A program made the translations under genes and the position numbers. Shown here piece by piece: positions 42,023 through 51,630 of a stretch of 64,000 nt of DNA. Each line of letters starts with the position of its first letter. The first letter of the stretch is position 1. Source of the DNA: Bacillus sp. Cs-700 (GTDB taxonomy: Bacteria > Bacillota > Bacilli > Bacillales > Guptibacillaceae); contig NZ_CP041063.1 of assembly GCF_011082085.1 (NCBI RefSeq), positions 2,900,001-2,964,000 of the forward strand, written 5' to 3'. Below the pieces are notes generated by a model. The model was not told the origin of the DNA and did not search any database. It saw only the letters and a program-made list of their open reading frames with translations.

Positions 42023-42035
42023 GTCATCTGATGAC
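42023..42035. promoter_or_regulatory. Candidate LutR operator before lutABC
   Basis: Same GTCATCTGATGAC palindrome as at 39544-39556, 27 bp before the lutA start. Confidence 0.68.
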
Positions 42036-42061
42036 CTTATGTCTAAAGGGGAGGTATGATC

Positions 42062-42778
42062 ATGAAAGTATCATTATTTATTACTTGTTTATGTGACACA
42101 TTCACACCAGATGTTGGAAAGGATACGGTGGAACTGTTAGAGCGCTTTGGATGTGAAGTCGATTTTCCAGCTGGACAGACGTGCTGTGGACAACCTGCTT
42201 ATAACAGTGGGTACAAGAGTGAGTCGGTCAAAGCGATGAAGCAAATGATCAAGGCTTTTGAATCATCCGAGTATGTCGTTGGCCCTTCAGGATCTTGCGT
42301 ACAGATGTTGAAAGAATACCCGAAAGTATTGGCAGAGGAACCGGAGTGGGATGATAGAGCACGTAAACTATCGGATAAAACGTTTGAATTAACACAGTTT
42401 TTGGTTGATGTGCTAAAAGTAAAAGACGTAGGCTCTACATTTACGGGAACGGCAACGTATCATCCATCGTGTCATATGACGCGTTTGTTAGGCGTTAAGG
42501 ACGCTCCAAGAATTTTATTAGAAAATGTAAAGGGTCTACATCTTATTGACCTTCCAATGAAAGAGGACTGCTGTGGATTTGGCGGAACATTCGCCGTAAA
42601 AAATTCGCACATATCCGGACAGATGGTGCAAGAGAAAGCTGAGCATATTGAAGAAACGCATGCTGACTACTTAATTGGTGGCGATATGGGTTGCGTCATG
42701 AATATGGGTGGTCGGTTACGAAGAAATGGGCAGGAAGTAAAGTGTCTTCATATCGCACAAGTATTGAACACTCAGTGA
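42062..42778 (+). CDS. lutA: L-lactate utilisation protein LutA
   Basis: 238-aa (Fe-S)-binding subunit with two CCG domains: [13 protein letters not shown] and [14 protein letters not shown]. With LutB and LutC it oxidises L-lactate to pyruvate. Start at ATG 42062 ([10 protein letters not shown]) because GGGGAGGT ends 7 bp before it; the ATG at 42056 is too close. The length equals that of B. subtilis LutA. Confidence 0.95.
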   Translation: MKVSLFITCLCDTFTPDVGKDTVELLERFGCEVDFPAGQTCCGQPAYNSGYKSESVKAMKQMIKAFESSEYVVGPSGSCVQMLKEYPKVLAEEPEWDDRARKLSDKTFELTQFLVDVLKVKDVGSTFTGTATYHPSCHMTRLLGVKDAPRILLENVKGLHLIDLPMKEDCCGFGGTFAVKNSHISGQMVQEKAEHIEETHADYLIGGDMGCVMNMGGRLRRNGQEVKCLHIAQVLNTQ

Positions 42779-42790
42779 GGAGGGGTAGAG

Positions 42791-44227
42791 ATGAGTATTA
42801 AAATTGTTCATAAACCTTATGCTGAACGAATTCAAGATGGTCTTAATAATTCCTTTATGAGAAAGGCTGTTTCTAGTGCTCAAGGACGATTTCGTTCAGG
42901 ACGTTTAAAAGCAGCGGAAGAATTGGGGGACTGGGAGGATTGGAGAACCCTTGGTGAAGAGATTCGTTCTCATACGATGGAAAACCTGGATTATTATTTG
43001 CATCAATTAAGTGAGCAGGTGGAAAAACGTGGTGGAACCGTTTTTTTTGCAGAAACTGCGGAAGAAGCGAACGAGTATATTCAGGAAATCGCGAAGAAAA
43101 AACAAGCGAAGAAAGTCGTTAAATCCAAATCAATGGTGACAGAAGAAATTGGATTGAATGCGGCTCTTGAACAAAGTGGATGTGAGGTAGTTGAATCGGA
43201 CCTTGGTGAGTGGATTTTACAATTGGATGAAGATCCTCCTTCTCATATCGTGACCCCAGCGCTTCATAAAAATAAAGAGCAAATTCGCGAAACATTTATG
43301 AAGAAGAAAGGCTATACTGGTTCGGATGATCCTGTTGAGCTCGCCGCTTTTGCTCGGGAACAATTGCGCCAGGATTTTCTAAAAGCAGATATTGGGATCA
43401 CGGGGTGTAACTTTGCGGTTGCGGAATCTGGAGCAATCACGCTTGTTACAAATGAAGGGAATGCGAGAATGGTAACGTCTCTTCCTGATACCCAAATATC
43501 TGTCATGGGCATGGAGCGAATTGTGCCAACTTGGGAGGACTTAGAAGTTGTGGTGAGTTTGTTAACGCGTGCTGCTGTAGGGCAAAAGCTTACGAGCTAT
43601 ATTACAGCATTAACTGGAACGCGGCTTGAAAATGAAGTAGACGGTCCGGAAGATTTTCACCTTGTGATTGTAGATAATGGACGATCGAAAATACTTGGGA
43701 CGGAATTTCAATCAGCTCTCCATTGCATTCGCTGTGCTGCCTGCATTAATGCTTGTCCCGTCTATCGTCACGTTGGTGGTCATTCATATGGATCGATTTA
43801 TCCAGGGCCGATCGGAGCTGTACTTACCCCCTTGCTGGACGGGTACGACGATCACAAGGATCTTCCATATGCTTCGACTTTGTGTGCGGCATGTACGGAA
43901 GCATGTCCTGTCAAAATTCCGCTTCATGAGCATTTAATCAGACATCGCGAAATCATTGTGGAACGCGAAAAAATGACGACCAGAGCGGAAAAAATGATGA
44001 TGATGGGTTTTGCGAAGTGGGCTTCCACTCCTGCCGCATATAAGCTATCGACGAAAATGGCAAGAACGACGCTAAAACCATGGACGAAAGAGGAATATAT
44101 CGAAAAAGGACCGGGGCCGATGAAAGGCTGGACAGAGCAACGTGATTTTCCCGCGCCACCGAAAGAGCGCTTCAGGGACTGGTATCACAAACGAGAGAAA
44201 GGTGTGATCAGTAATGGCGATTCATAA
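42791..44227 (+). CDS. lutB: L-lactate utilisation iron-sulfur protein LutB
   Basis: 478 aa. N-terminal LUD domain ([23 protein letters not shown]) and two [4Fe-4S] clusters in [15 protein letters not shown] and [13 protein letters not shown]. Electron-transfer core of the lactate oxidase complex. AGGAGGGG precedes the ATG. Its 3' end overlaps lutC by 14 bp. Confidence 0.96.
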   Translation: MSIKIVHKPYAERIQDGLNNSFMRKAVSSAQGRFRSGRLKAAEELGDWEDWRTLGEEIRSHTMENLDYYLHQLSEQVEKRGGTVFFAETAEEANEYIQEIAKKKQAKKVVKSKSMVTEEIGLNAALEQSGCEVVESDLGEWILQLDEDPPSHIVTPALHKNKEQIRETFMKKKGYTGSDDPVELAAFAREQLRQDFLKADIGITGCNFAVAESGAITLVTNEGNARMVTSLPDTQISVMGMERIVPTWEDLEVVVSLLTRAAVGQKLTSYITALTGTRLENEVDGPEDFHLVIVDNGRSKILGTEFQSALHCIRCAACINACPVYRHVGGHSYGSIYPGPIGAVLTPLLDGYDDHKDLPYASTLCAACTEACPVKIPLHEHLIRHREIIVEREKMTTRAEKMMMMGFAKWASTPAAYKLSTKMARTTLKPWTKEEYIEKGPGPMKGWTEQRDFPAPPKERFRDWYHKREKGVISNGDS

Positions 44228-44921
44228 TCGTGAAGCGTTTTTGGACAATCTGGCAGAGCAGCTTGGGCGATCACGAAAAAGGAAAGTAGAAGCTCCTCAT
44301 TATTCCGTTCATCCGCAGGAGCGTGTATTTCAAGGAGCAACGCAAGAGGAGCTCGTCGAGAAATTGGAGGAACAGTGTAAAATCATTCATACGTCTTTTA
44401 TGAGAACGGATTTGGAGAGCCTAGGAGATACGTTACGCTCTGTCCTCCTAAACTATGATGTAACGAAAGTAGTCGGTGCAGGTGGATCAAGGAATGAAGC
44501 AACCGGCTTAACAAATTTCTATAAAGAAATACAATTGGAGGGCTATAACGTTCATGTTTGGGATGAAAAGAAAGGGCAAGAAAATGTGTCGTTTGCTGAA
44601 CGAGCAGGGGCGGGGATTGTCTTTAGTGATATCACGCTAGCTGAATCTGGAACCGTGACGTTGTTTAACGACCGGTATAATGGTCGGTCAATTAGCTTAC
44701 TACCAGAAACATTCATTGCGATTGTCCCAAAGAGTACGCTCGTGCCTCGAATGACGCAAGCGAGTCAACTGATTCATAAGGAAGAGAAAAAAGGGAATCT
44801 TGTTCCCTCCTGCATGAGCTTTGTAACGGGTCCAAGCAACAGTGCTGACATTGAAATGAATTTAATTGTCGGAGTTCATGGTCCAGTGAAAGCGACCTAT
44901 ATTCTAGTGAATGATATATGA
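44214..44921 (+). CDS. lutC: L-lactate utilisation protein LutC
   Basis: 235-aa LUD-domain protein, third subunit of the lactate oxidation complex. Motifs: [24 protein letters not shown]-type strand ([15 protein letters not shown]) and [19 protein letters not shown]. Ends with a terminator at about 44932-44979. Start inside lutB with GAAAGGTGTGATC upstream. Confidence 0.95.
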   Translation: MAIHNREAFLDNLAEQLGRSRKRKVEAPHYSVHPQERVFQGATQEELVEKLEEQCKIIHTSFMRTDLESLGDTLRSVLLNYDVTKVVGAGGSRNEATGLTNFYKEIQLEGYNVHVWDEKKGQENVSFAERAGAGIVFSDITLAESGTVTLFNDRYNGRSISLLPETFIAIVPKSTLVPRMTQASQLIHKEEKKGNLVPSCMSFVTGPSNSADIEMNLIVGVHGPVKATYILVNDI

Positions 44922-44931
44922 TAGACGATTA

Positions 44932-44980
44932 GGAAGACCTTTTTGTAAGTTTATTAAACTTCGAAAGGGTCTTTTTTACG
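44932..44980. terminator. Terminator of lutABC
   Basis: AAGACCTTTTT ... CGAAAGGGTCTTTTTT, long-loop hairpin with T-run. Confidence 0.7.
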
Positions 44981-45070
44981 TGTAAGAAAGGAATATTTTG
45001 TATGAATCCTTTCGATCGGTCGCTATAATGTATGCTATAGATGCGTTTCGTGCTAGAGGAGGCAAAAATT

Positions 45071-46210
45071 GTGCAGGAGAAACAGAAAAAAGGAAAAAAG
45101 AAAGGGATGTCTTCAACGGTGAAAATGGTTGCCTGGATTGTTGGAGGTGTCTTCCTTTTTCTTCTCATCTTAACAGGTATTATCATATGGATTGTGGTGA
45201 CATATTTTAGTGGTTTTTTCGCTGATCCTGAAGATGAAATAAACAAGTATATGAAAAAGAAGTACGGGGAAGAAATTACACTCGTTTATGCTGGCAATAG
45301 TAGTAAAGCAAACTTAGGAGATACAGAGCATAAAGTGGCTCTAAAAGATAACCCGGACTTTGATTTTTGGATTGATGTTAATGGTTTATTTCGCACAAAT
45401 GTAGAGGGAGATGACTACGAAAAAGGAAAGAAAACTTACGAGAAGTACCAAACGATTGAAGCCGATATGTTGGATATTAGCGAATTTGGATTTACTAGAA
45501 TACAAGAGGGACAATACAGTACATACCTCGATTATACGGAGGAAGGGTTTTATCGCTTAAATGTTCAGGACGATCACTTACTCAGTCGCTATGGATTAAA
45601 AGAAGAAGCGCTAAAAGATATGATGGAACTGATTGAATGGATTCGATCAAAAGGTGTGGATATTGGTCAATTGATGGTGTTTGGGCGCCCGGATGAAGCG
45701 AAGGAAGGCTACCAGATGGAGTTACTAATTAAAGATGTCCAGTTGATTTCATCGATAGCGGATTTGAAGAAGGAGATGGCAGAAGAACATCCAAGTACGC
45801 TTAGTCACGAGATGGAAGAACGATTGATACCGAAAATGCAGACCTTAGACGAAGAGCGTATCATCCCGAACGTTTCCGATCACGATACGCACGAAGCGCA
45901 CTGGATCAGTTGCAATGCCATCGATCAGGATGGCAAGTGTTCGAATATGCTTCTAGCCCTTTATTATGAAACGGATGGTTTTTATCCTGGGCATCCTTAC
46001 GTTGTGCGAGATTTAACGAAAGTATTTGAATGGATCAAGCCTGAGCTTGGTCAGGATGGGAGCGTCACCATCCAGGTGATTGAAAAAGGTGTAGAGGATC
46101 CATTATTAAATCTAATCGAACTTAATAAAAGTGATGAGAATGAGAGGGTAGGCGTTGCATGGGAGAATGATCAGAAGGAATTTCAAGAATTAAAAATGGA
46201 ACAAGATTAA
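45071..46210 (+). CDS. Unrecognised membrane-anchored protein
   Basis: 379 aa; I do not recognise a family. A short lysine-rich cytoplasmic N-terminus (QEKQKKGKKKG) precedes one membrane helix (residues about 18-45, AWIVGGVFLFLLILTGIIIWIVV). A long, acidic extracellular domain with no Cys pairs of known type follows. GTG start at 45071, 8 bp from AGGAGG; an upstream ATG frame (45041) covers the ribosome site. The hydrophobic helix without a cleavage site suggests an anchor rather than secretion. The terminal part is strongly charged. It stands alone between lutC and the MFS gene. Confidence 0.75.
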   Translation: MQEKQKKGKKKGMSSTVKMVAWIVGGVFLFLLILTGIIIWIVVTYFSGFFADPEDEINKYMKKKYGEEITLVYAGNSSKANLGDTEHKVALKDNPDFDFWIDVNGLFRTNVEGDDYEKGKKTYEKYQTIEADMLDISEFGFTRIQEGQYSTYLDYTEEGFYRLNVQDDHLLSRYGLKEEALKDMMELIEWIRSKGVDIGQLMVFGRPDEAKEGYQMELLIKDVQLISSIADLKKEMAEEHPSTLSHEMEERLIPKMQTLDEERIIPNVSDHDTHEAHWISCNAIDQDGKCSNMLLALYYETDGFYPGHPYVVRDLTKVFEWIKPELGQDGSVTIQVIEKGVEDPLLNLIELNKSDENERVGVAWENDQKEFQELKMEQD

Positions 46211-46270
46211 GGGAAAGGGGTATTCCGACTTAAGGCGGAGGGGATTTCAAACCGTGGGTCATCGTCTTAC

Positions 46271-46316
46271 CACACTGCTTTTCGATACACTTAAGCTATC
46301 AAAAAAGCAGAGGTGT
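46271..46316. promoter_or_regulatory. Imperfect inverted repeat before the MFS gene
   Basis: ACACTGCTTTTCGAT and ATCAAAAAAGCAGAGGTGT form arms of about 15 bp around ACACTTAAGCT, overlapping the ribosome site. Could be an operator or a translation-blocking hairpin. Confidence 0.45.
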
Positions 46317-46321
46317 TGGGG

Positions 46322-47581
46322 ATGGCATTAAAAGAGAACGTTCTTGAACAAAATGAACACATTGCGCAAGTCGATTCTATTTTTAGAAACAAAAACTTTC
46401 TTCTCTTGTGGGGAGCGGCGTTTTTATCAAGTTTTGGGATTTCCTTTTTTCTTTTTTCGGAAAGCTGGTATATCGTCAACGTGTTAAATCTTGAAGCTTC
46501 ATTAGGACTAATTTATATTGCATCAAGCATTCCTAGATTATTGTTTATGGTTATAAGCGGAACAGTTGCCGATCGGATGAGTAAAACAAAAATGATGTTT
46601 CTATCTGATTTTTCGAGAGGGATTTTGCTTGTTGGTCTTGTTCTTTGGTTTATCTTCGGCGATGTGACATTGTGGACGTTTGTCGGGGTTGCTTTTTTCT
46701 TTGGTATTCTTGATGCATTTTTCTGGGCAGCAGAAAGTGCCGTGATTCCATCCATTATTCGGAAAGTAAACCTTACGAGAGGTAATTCCATTATCCAAAT
46801 GACAAACCAGTCTTCTTTTATCATTGCTCCCATGCTAGCTGGGTTATTAATCGCGTTCGGCAGCTATGAACTTGTCTTTACGATAACAGCGATCATGCTG
46901 TTTCTTGGTAGTATGCTAATCTACTTGATGAAGATTCCAAAGCGAGAAGTAGAGCAGGAGACGAATGAACAATCTTTTTTCGAGACTTTTAAAGAAGGGC
47001 TTCTTTATGTAAAGGGATCAAGAGTTTTAGTCGTAGTCGTGCTAACAACCGTTTTTATGAATTTATTTCTTGTTGGTCCCATGTCGATGGGTCTTCCCCT
47101 TTTTGTGAAATCCATTCTGGATGGGGATGCAATGACGTTTAGTTTGCTAGAAGCAGGAGCGGCTGTTGGGATGTTGATCGGCTCCATTGTCGTTGGCGTT
47201 CTTAATTTAACGAAAAGACGTGGGAAAATTGCGCTACTTACTCTTATTGCTTCAGGTCTTGCTTTTATTGGTCTAAGTTTCTCGTCAGTGCTATGGGTGA
47301 GTATTCTTATGCTGGTGCTGTTTGGTGCATGTCTTTCTGCAAGCAATATCCCTTTTATATCTGCGATACAAGGTATGATTGACGAGAAGGTACTAGGACG
47401 AGTCATGGGGTTGATCTCTCTTGCTTCGATGGGGCTTATCCCGGTCAGCTATGCAATGACTGCCCTTTTGCTTTCTACAGGCATTGGGATTAATCACATT
47501 ATGGCAGGTGGGGCTGTATTAGTTGTTTTGTATGCCTGCTTTGTCTATATAAAGTTCCATGAGTTAAGAAATGTTGATTAA
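46322..47581 (+). CDS. MFS transporter, macrolide/drug-efflux type
   Basis: 419 aa with about 12 predicted membrane helices in two halves and a charged central loop (residues about 205-225). MFS motif A is seen as GTVADRMSKTKMM after helix 2, and similar charge patterns recur after helix 8 (LNLTKRRGK). It resembles the MFS_3/MefA-like exporters; the substrate cannot be read from sequence. ATG 46322 is chosen, 6 bp after GAGGTG; a GTG at 46313 overlaps the ribosome site. Confidence 0.85.
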   Translation: MALKENVLEQNEHIAQVDSIFRNKNFLLLWGAAFLSSFGISFFLFSESWYIVNVLNLEASLGLIYIASSIPRLLFMVISGTVADRMSKTKMMFLSDFSRGILLVGLVLWFIFGDVTLWTFVGVAFFFGILDAFFWAAESAVIPSIIRKVNLTRGNSIIQMTNQSSFIIAPMLAGLLIAFGSYELVFTITAIMLFLGSMLIYLMKIPKREVEQETNEQSFFETFKEGLLYVKGSRVLVVVVLTTVFMNLFLVGPMSMGLPLFVKSILDGDAMTFSLLEAGAAVGMLIGSIVVGVLNLTKRRGKIALLTLIASGLAFIGLSFSSVLWVSILMLVLFGACLSASNIPFISAIQGMIDEKVLGRVMGLISLASMGLIPVSYAMTALLLSTGIGINHIMAGGAVLVVLYACFVYIKFHELRNVD

Positions 47582-47613
47582 TTGAATAGAAGATGCTTTT
47601 TGAGCTAGGATGC

Positions 47614-47646
47614 ACTCCGTTATCAATGAAGATAATGGAGTTTTTC
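47614..47646 (+). terminator. Terminator after the MFS gene
   Basis: ACTCCGTTATC-AATGAA-GATAATGGAGT followed by TTTTT. Confidence 0.85.
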
Positions 47647-47751
47647 TATTAGTAAAATAACCTAATATATTGAAAAAAATGTTTGAATTCAGTCAGTTGG
47701 GGAACCGCTCTATATGAGATTTTACATATCGACATAGCGGGAGGAATTGTA

Positions 47752-49779
47752 GTGAGCGAGAATAAAAAGAAAAAGCAATTAGACCAATATAGCACGACTG
47801 ATGAAGGCAAAATGACCACAAATCAAGGGCTTAAAGTTTCGGAAGACGAATTTTCACTAAAAGCAGGGGAACGCGGCCCAACGCTAATGGAAGATTTTCA
47901 TTTTAGAGAAAAAATGACGCACTTTGACCATGAGCGCATTCCTGAACGTGTTGTGCATGCACGAGGTTTCTCGGCTCATGGTGAGTTTGAAGTTTATGAG
48001 TCTCTTGAAGAAATCACAGACGCTGAATTTTTAAAGGACACTTCCAGAAAAACGCCAGTATTTGTTCGCTTTTCAACAGTAGCAGGTTCAAAAGGGTCTG
48101 CTGAAACGGTACGAGATGTAAGAGGATTTTCCACACGTTTCTATACGGATGAGGGAAACTATGATTTAGTTGGGAATAACATGCCTGTATTCTTTATTCA
48201 GGACGCGATTAAATTCCCAGACTTAATTCATGCGGTAAAGCCTGAGCCTCATAATGGTATGCCACAGGCTGCTTCTGCTCATGATACGTTCTGGGACTTT
48301 ATTGCTAATAATCAGGAATCCGCTCATATGGCGATGTGGGCAATGTCGGACAGAGCCATTCCTAGAAGCTTACGTATGATGGAAGGATTCGGCGTTCATA
48401 CATTCCGGTTTGTGAATGCAAAAGGCGAAGCGCGGTTTATTAAGTTTCACTGGAAACCAAAGTTAGGTATCCATTCACTTGTATGGGATGAAGCACAAAA
48501 AATTTCGGGTAAAGATGCCGATTTCCATCGCGGCGACTTATATGAATCTATTGAAAATGGTGACTATCCAGAATGGGAACTGGGCGTGCAAATTATTAAC
48601 GAAGAAGATGAATTTAAATTCGATTTTGATGTTCTAGATCCAACTAAGATTTGGCCAGAGGAAGATATTCCTGTCAAAATCGTTGGTAAAATGACGTTGA
48701 ATCGAAATGTTGAAAACGTCTTTGCTGAAAATGAACAGGTTGCTTTTCACCCAGGTAACGTTGTAAAAGGAATCGACTTTTCAAATGATCCACTACTGCA
48801 AGGCCGTTTGTTCTCTTATACAGATACACAGATTAACCGTTTTGGGAGTGCGAACTATCATGAGTTGCCGATTAATCGCCCAGTTTGCCCATTTTTCAAC
48901 AATCAACGTGATGGTTTTATGCGCCAAACGATTAACAAAGGCCAAGTAAGCTACCACAAAAACTCTCTTGCTGATAATCAGCCAGAACCAGCGACAGAAG
49001 AAGAAGGTGGCTACGTTCATTATCAGGAGAAAGTTGACGGTCATAAGGTCCGTGCTCGCAGTGAAAGTTTCAAAGACCATTTCTCTCAGGCCGTTCTCTT
49101 CTTTAACAGCATGAGTGATGTAGAGAAAGAGCACATTAAGAATGCCTTCAGCTTTGAACTAGGTAAGCTACAAAGTAAGTCCGTTCAGCAACAAGTAGTG
49201 GATATGCTTGCGAATATTAATCTAGATCTTTCTCAAACCGTCGCTCAAAATATTGGAGCGAAGGAACCTAAAGAAGGTGGATCAGATATTACAAAAACAT
49301 CCCCTGCACTCAGTCAATTAAATACAACGTTTACGCCAGATACTCGTAAAGTAGGCGTAATTGTAGACAATGGATTTAATGGAGAAGAGCTCATTCAAGT
49401 ACTTAATGAGCTGAAAGAAAAAGGGATTAAACCTGAACTAATTAGCGATAAGCGCGGTGTGAAAACAGCTACTGATGGCGCTGAAGCTGAGATTGATCAC
49501 ACATTCCTCACTTGTGATTCTGTCTTGTTTGATGCAATTTACGCGGTTGGTGGGCATCAAGAAAGTAAAGGATTCTATCAATCCGCTAATTACTTTATCA
49601 ATGAAGCATTCTCACACTTTAAACCAATCGGCGGAACGCATGAAGGTATGAAGTGGTTAGAGAATAACGACTTAGTCGGGCAATCAGGGGTTATCACTGG
49701 AACAGATATGAATAAATTTGTAAATGAGTTCAGTGAAGCGATTGCGACGCATCGTCATTGGGATCGTAAACTAGTTTAA
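47752..49779 (+). CDS. katE: Large-subunit (clade 2) catalase
   Basis: 675-aa haem catalase that splits hydrogen peroxide. Active-site His in VVHARGFSAHG, Asn in DEGNYDLVGNNMPVFF, and proximal haem Tyr in LFSYTDTQINRFG. The last about 150 residues (VGVIVDNGFNGEELIQVLNEL onwards) form the flavodoxin/DJ-1-like domain found only in large catalases such as HPII and B. subtilis KatE/KatX. GTG start at 47752 after GGGAGGAA; the upstream in-frame codons precede that site. KatE of B. subtilis is SigB-dependent; I see no convincing SigB promoter here. Confidence 0.93.
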   Translation: MSENKKKKQLDQYSTTDEGKMTTNQGLKVSEDEFSLKAGERGPTLMEDFHFREKMTHFDHERIPERVVHARGFSAHGEFEVYESLEEITDAEFLKDTSRKTPVFVRFSTVAGSKGSAETVRDVRGFSTRFYTDEGNYDLVGNNMPVFFIQDAIKFPDLIHAVKPEPHNGMPQAASAHDTFWDFIANNQESAHMAMWAMSDRAIPRSLRMMEGFGVHTFRFVNAKGEARFIKFHWKPKLGIHSLVWDEAQKISGKDADFHRGDLYESIENGDYPEWELGVQIINEEDEFKFDFDVLDPTKIWPEEDIPVKIVGKMTLNRNVENVFAENEQVAFHPGNVVKGIDFSNDPLLQGRLFSYTDTQINRFGSANYHELPINRPVCPFFNNQRDGFMRQTINKGQVSYHKNSLADNQPEPATEEEGGYVHYQEKVDGHKVRARSESFKDHFSQAVLFFNSMSDVEKEHIKNAFSFELGKLQSKSVQQQVVDMLANINLDLSQTVAQNIGAKEPKEGGSDITKTSPALSQLNTTFTPDTRKVGVIVDNGFNGEELIQVLNELKEKGIKPELISDKRGVKTATDGAEAEIDHTFLTCDSVLFDAIYAVGGHQESKGFYQSANYFINEAFSHFKPIGGTHEGMKWLENNDLVGQSGVITGTDMNKFVNEFSEAIATHRHWDRKLV

Positions 49780-49787
49780 TGGAATAG

Positions 49788-49827
49788 AATGCAAAAAGAG
49801 AGAGGAGAAAATCCTCTCTCTTTTTTT
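49788..49827. terminator. Terminator after the catalase gene
   Basis: AAAAAGAGAGAGGA-GAAA-TCCTCTCTCTTTTTTT hairpin. Confidence 0.9.
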
Positions 49828-49847
49828 GAATGAAAAGACAACCTTGA

Positions 49848-50003
49848 TTACTCCTTAATCATCTCTTTTACCACTACCACATGATTATGTTCCAGATATC
49901 CTTACTTCAAATAAGAGAACGAGTCTTTCGTTTGTAGCCATTGAGAACTGACATCGAAAGCCCCTTCCAGATTTGTTATTTTCGTATTAATAGTATCTGT
50001 CAT
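49848..50003 (-). pseudogene. Possible small degenerate ORF
   Basis: Minus strand reads MTDTINTKITNLEGAF... for 33 codons, a TAA at 49902-49904, then in the same frame GYLEHNHVVVVKEMIKE and another stop (49848). No ribosome site, no recognised family. Looks protein-like but may be chance. Confidence 0.25.
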
Positions 50004-50007
50004 AAAA

Positions 50008-50044
50008 GAAGTCACTCCTAGCGATTAGGAGTGACTTCTTTTTC
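50008..50044. terminator. Terminator of the formaldehyde dehydrogenase gene
   Basis: AGAAGTCACTCCTA-GCGAT-TAGGAGTGACTTCTTTTT palindrome with A/T-rich ends. Confidence 0.88.
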
Positions 50045-50054
50045 GACTAATGAT

Positions 50055-51272
50055 TTACCTCTTCAACATTCCATGTGGGTCAATCACAAACTTCTTCGCT
50101 ACACCACTATCAAACTCATTATACCCTTGAGGAGCTTCATCGAGACTGATAACGGTTGCATTTACGGCCTTTGCAATATCGGCTTTTCCGTTTAGAATCG
50201 CCATCATTAATTGACGATGATATTGCATGACAGGTGTTTGCCCTGTAACAAAATGGTGTGCTTTTGACCAGCCAAGTCCAAATCTTACTTTAAGGGAGCC
50301 TTGCTTAGCATCTTTATCATCTGCTCCGGGATCCTCCGTTACATATAACCCTGGGATACCCATCTTCCCTCCAGCTTCTACAACATCCATCATTGTATTT
50401 AGCACAATGGCCGGCTGCTCTTCATTATCAGTTCCGTGTCCATAAGCTTCAAATCCAACTGCATCGATCGCACAATCCACCTCAGGTATGCCGAGTATTT
50501 GTTCGATTTGTTCACCTGGATCATTGTGTTCTTTGAGATTAATCGTTTCACACCCGAAGCTACGTGCCTGAGCGAGACGTTCTTCTTTCAAATCACCTAC
50601 GATCACAACAGCTGCACCGAGTAATTGAGCGGAATGAGCAGCAGCAAGTCCAACTGGTCCTGCTCCGGCAACGTACACGGTTGACCCTGTCGTTACTCCT
50701 GCACTGATCGCTCCGTGATAGCCGGTAGGAAAAATATCGGATAGCATTGTTAAGTCGAGGATTTTCTCCATCGCTTTCTCTTTATCAGGAAAGGCAAGCA
50801 ATTGAAAGTCTGCATATGGCACCATTACATATTCGGATTGGCCACCAACCCAGCCACCCATATCAACATATCCGTAAGCAGCACCGGGGCGTTCGGGATT
50901 CACGTTTTGACAAATATGGGTGTCCTGACGCTTACACATCTTACATCGACCACAAGCAACATTGAATGGAACGGAAACAATGTCCCCTTTTTTAATAAAC
51001 TCAACGTCTCGTCCAACCTCAATCACTTCTCCTGTTATTTCATGACCAAGAACTAAACCAGAGGGAGCCGTTGTGCGACCACGAACCATATGCTGGTCGC
51101 TTCCGCATATATTTGTCACAATATTCTTTAAGATCACGCCGTGTTCACATTTACGACCAGCATTGCTTTTCGGTACACCAGGACCCTCACGAAGAACTAA
51201 ATCTGGATAGCTAATATCCTGAACTTCAACACGACCTGAACCTGTATAGACGACACCGCGATTACCTGCCAT
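50055..51272 (-). CDS. fdhA: Glutathione-independent formaldehyde dehydrogenase
   Basis: 405-aa zinc-dependent medium-chain dehydrogenase that oxidises formaldehyde to formate with NAD, as in the Pseudomonas putida enzyme. Catalytic zinc ligands in CGSDQH and GHEITGEV; structural zinc cysteines in CGRCKMCKRQDTHIC; Rossmann motif VYVAGAGPVGLAAAHSAQ. Long GTDNEEQ insertion typical of this family. AAGGAGGAAGTAC precedes the start on the minus strand. Single gene, divergent from the moxR cluster. Confidence 0.92.
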   Translation of the reverse strand: MAGNRGVVYTGSGRVEVQDISYPDLVLREGPGVPKSNAGRKCEHGVILKNIVTNICGSDQHMVRGRTTAPSGLVLGHEITGEVIEVGRDVEFIKKGDIVSVPFNVACGRCKMCKRQDTHICQNVNPERPGAAYGYVDMGGWVGGQSEYVMVPYADFQLLAFPDKEKAMEKILDLTMLSDIFPTGYHGAISAGVTTGSTVYVAGAGPVGLAAAHSAQLLGAAVVIVGDLKEERLAQARSFGCETINLKEHNDPGEQIEQILGIPEVDCAIDAVGFEAYGHGTDNEEQPAIVLNTMMDVVEAGGKMGIPGLYVTEDPGADDKDAKQGSLKVRFGLGWSKAHHFVTGQTPVMQYHRQLMMAILNGKADIAKAVNATVISLDEAPQGYNEFDSGVAKKFVIDPHGMLKR

Positions 51273-51630
51273 TGTACTTCCTCCTTTTTCGTTTTAGACG
51301 AGAGGGACGAGAGACATAGCGTGACCTTATGTACTCACCTCGATATTTTAGTTTGAAGATTATGAATTCTTTTGGTGTAATCATCTGTAAGGTGGTTTCC
51401 CTTTTTCATCCAGGTTAAAACGAATATCAATGCCGCCTGTGATCGCTAGGCATGAAAGAAAATGAAAATATAGGAAAACTCTCTTCTTATTAACGTCGTT
51501 AAAGTATTTTTTGTTACAATAAGGTTATGAGTATTCAGACATTTGTTTTTGATTGTGTTATGGAAAAATGATAGGAAATGAGACCTATTTTTAAAATAAT
51601 TAGGGCAGATCAAGATTATTGGAGGAATCA
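51273..51630. other. Divergent intergenic region fdhA / moxR
   Basis: 358 bp, AT-rich. TACAAT at 51515-51520 with TTAACG 19 bp upstream is a weak promoter candidate for the moxR cluster. No ORF, hairpin or repeat that I trust. Confidence 0.5.
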
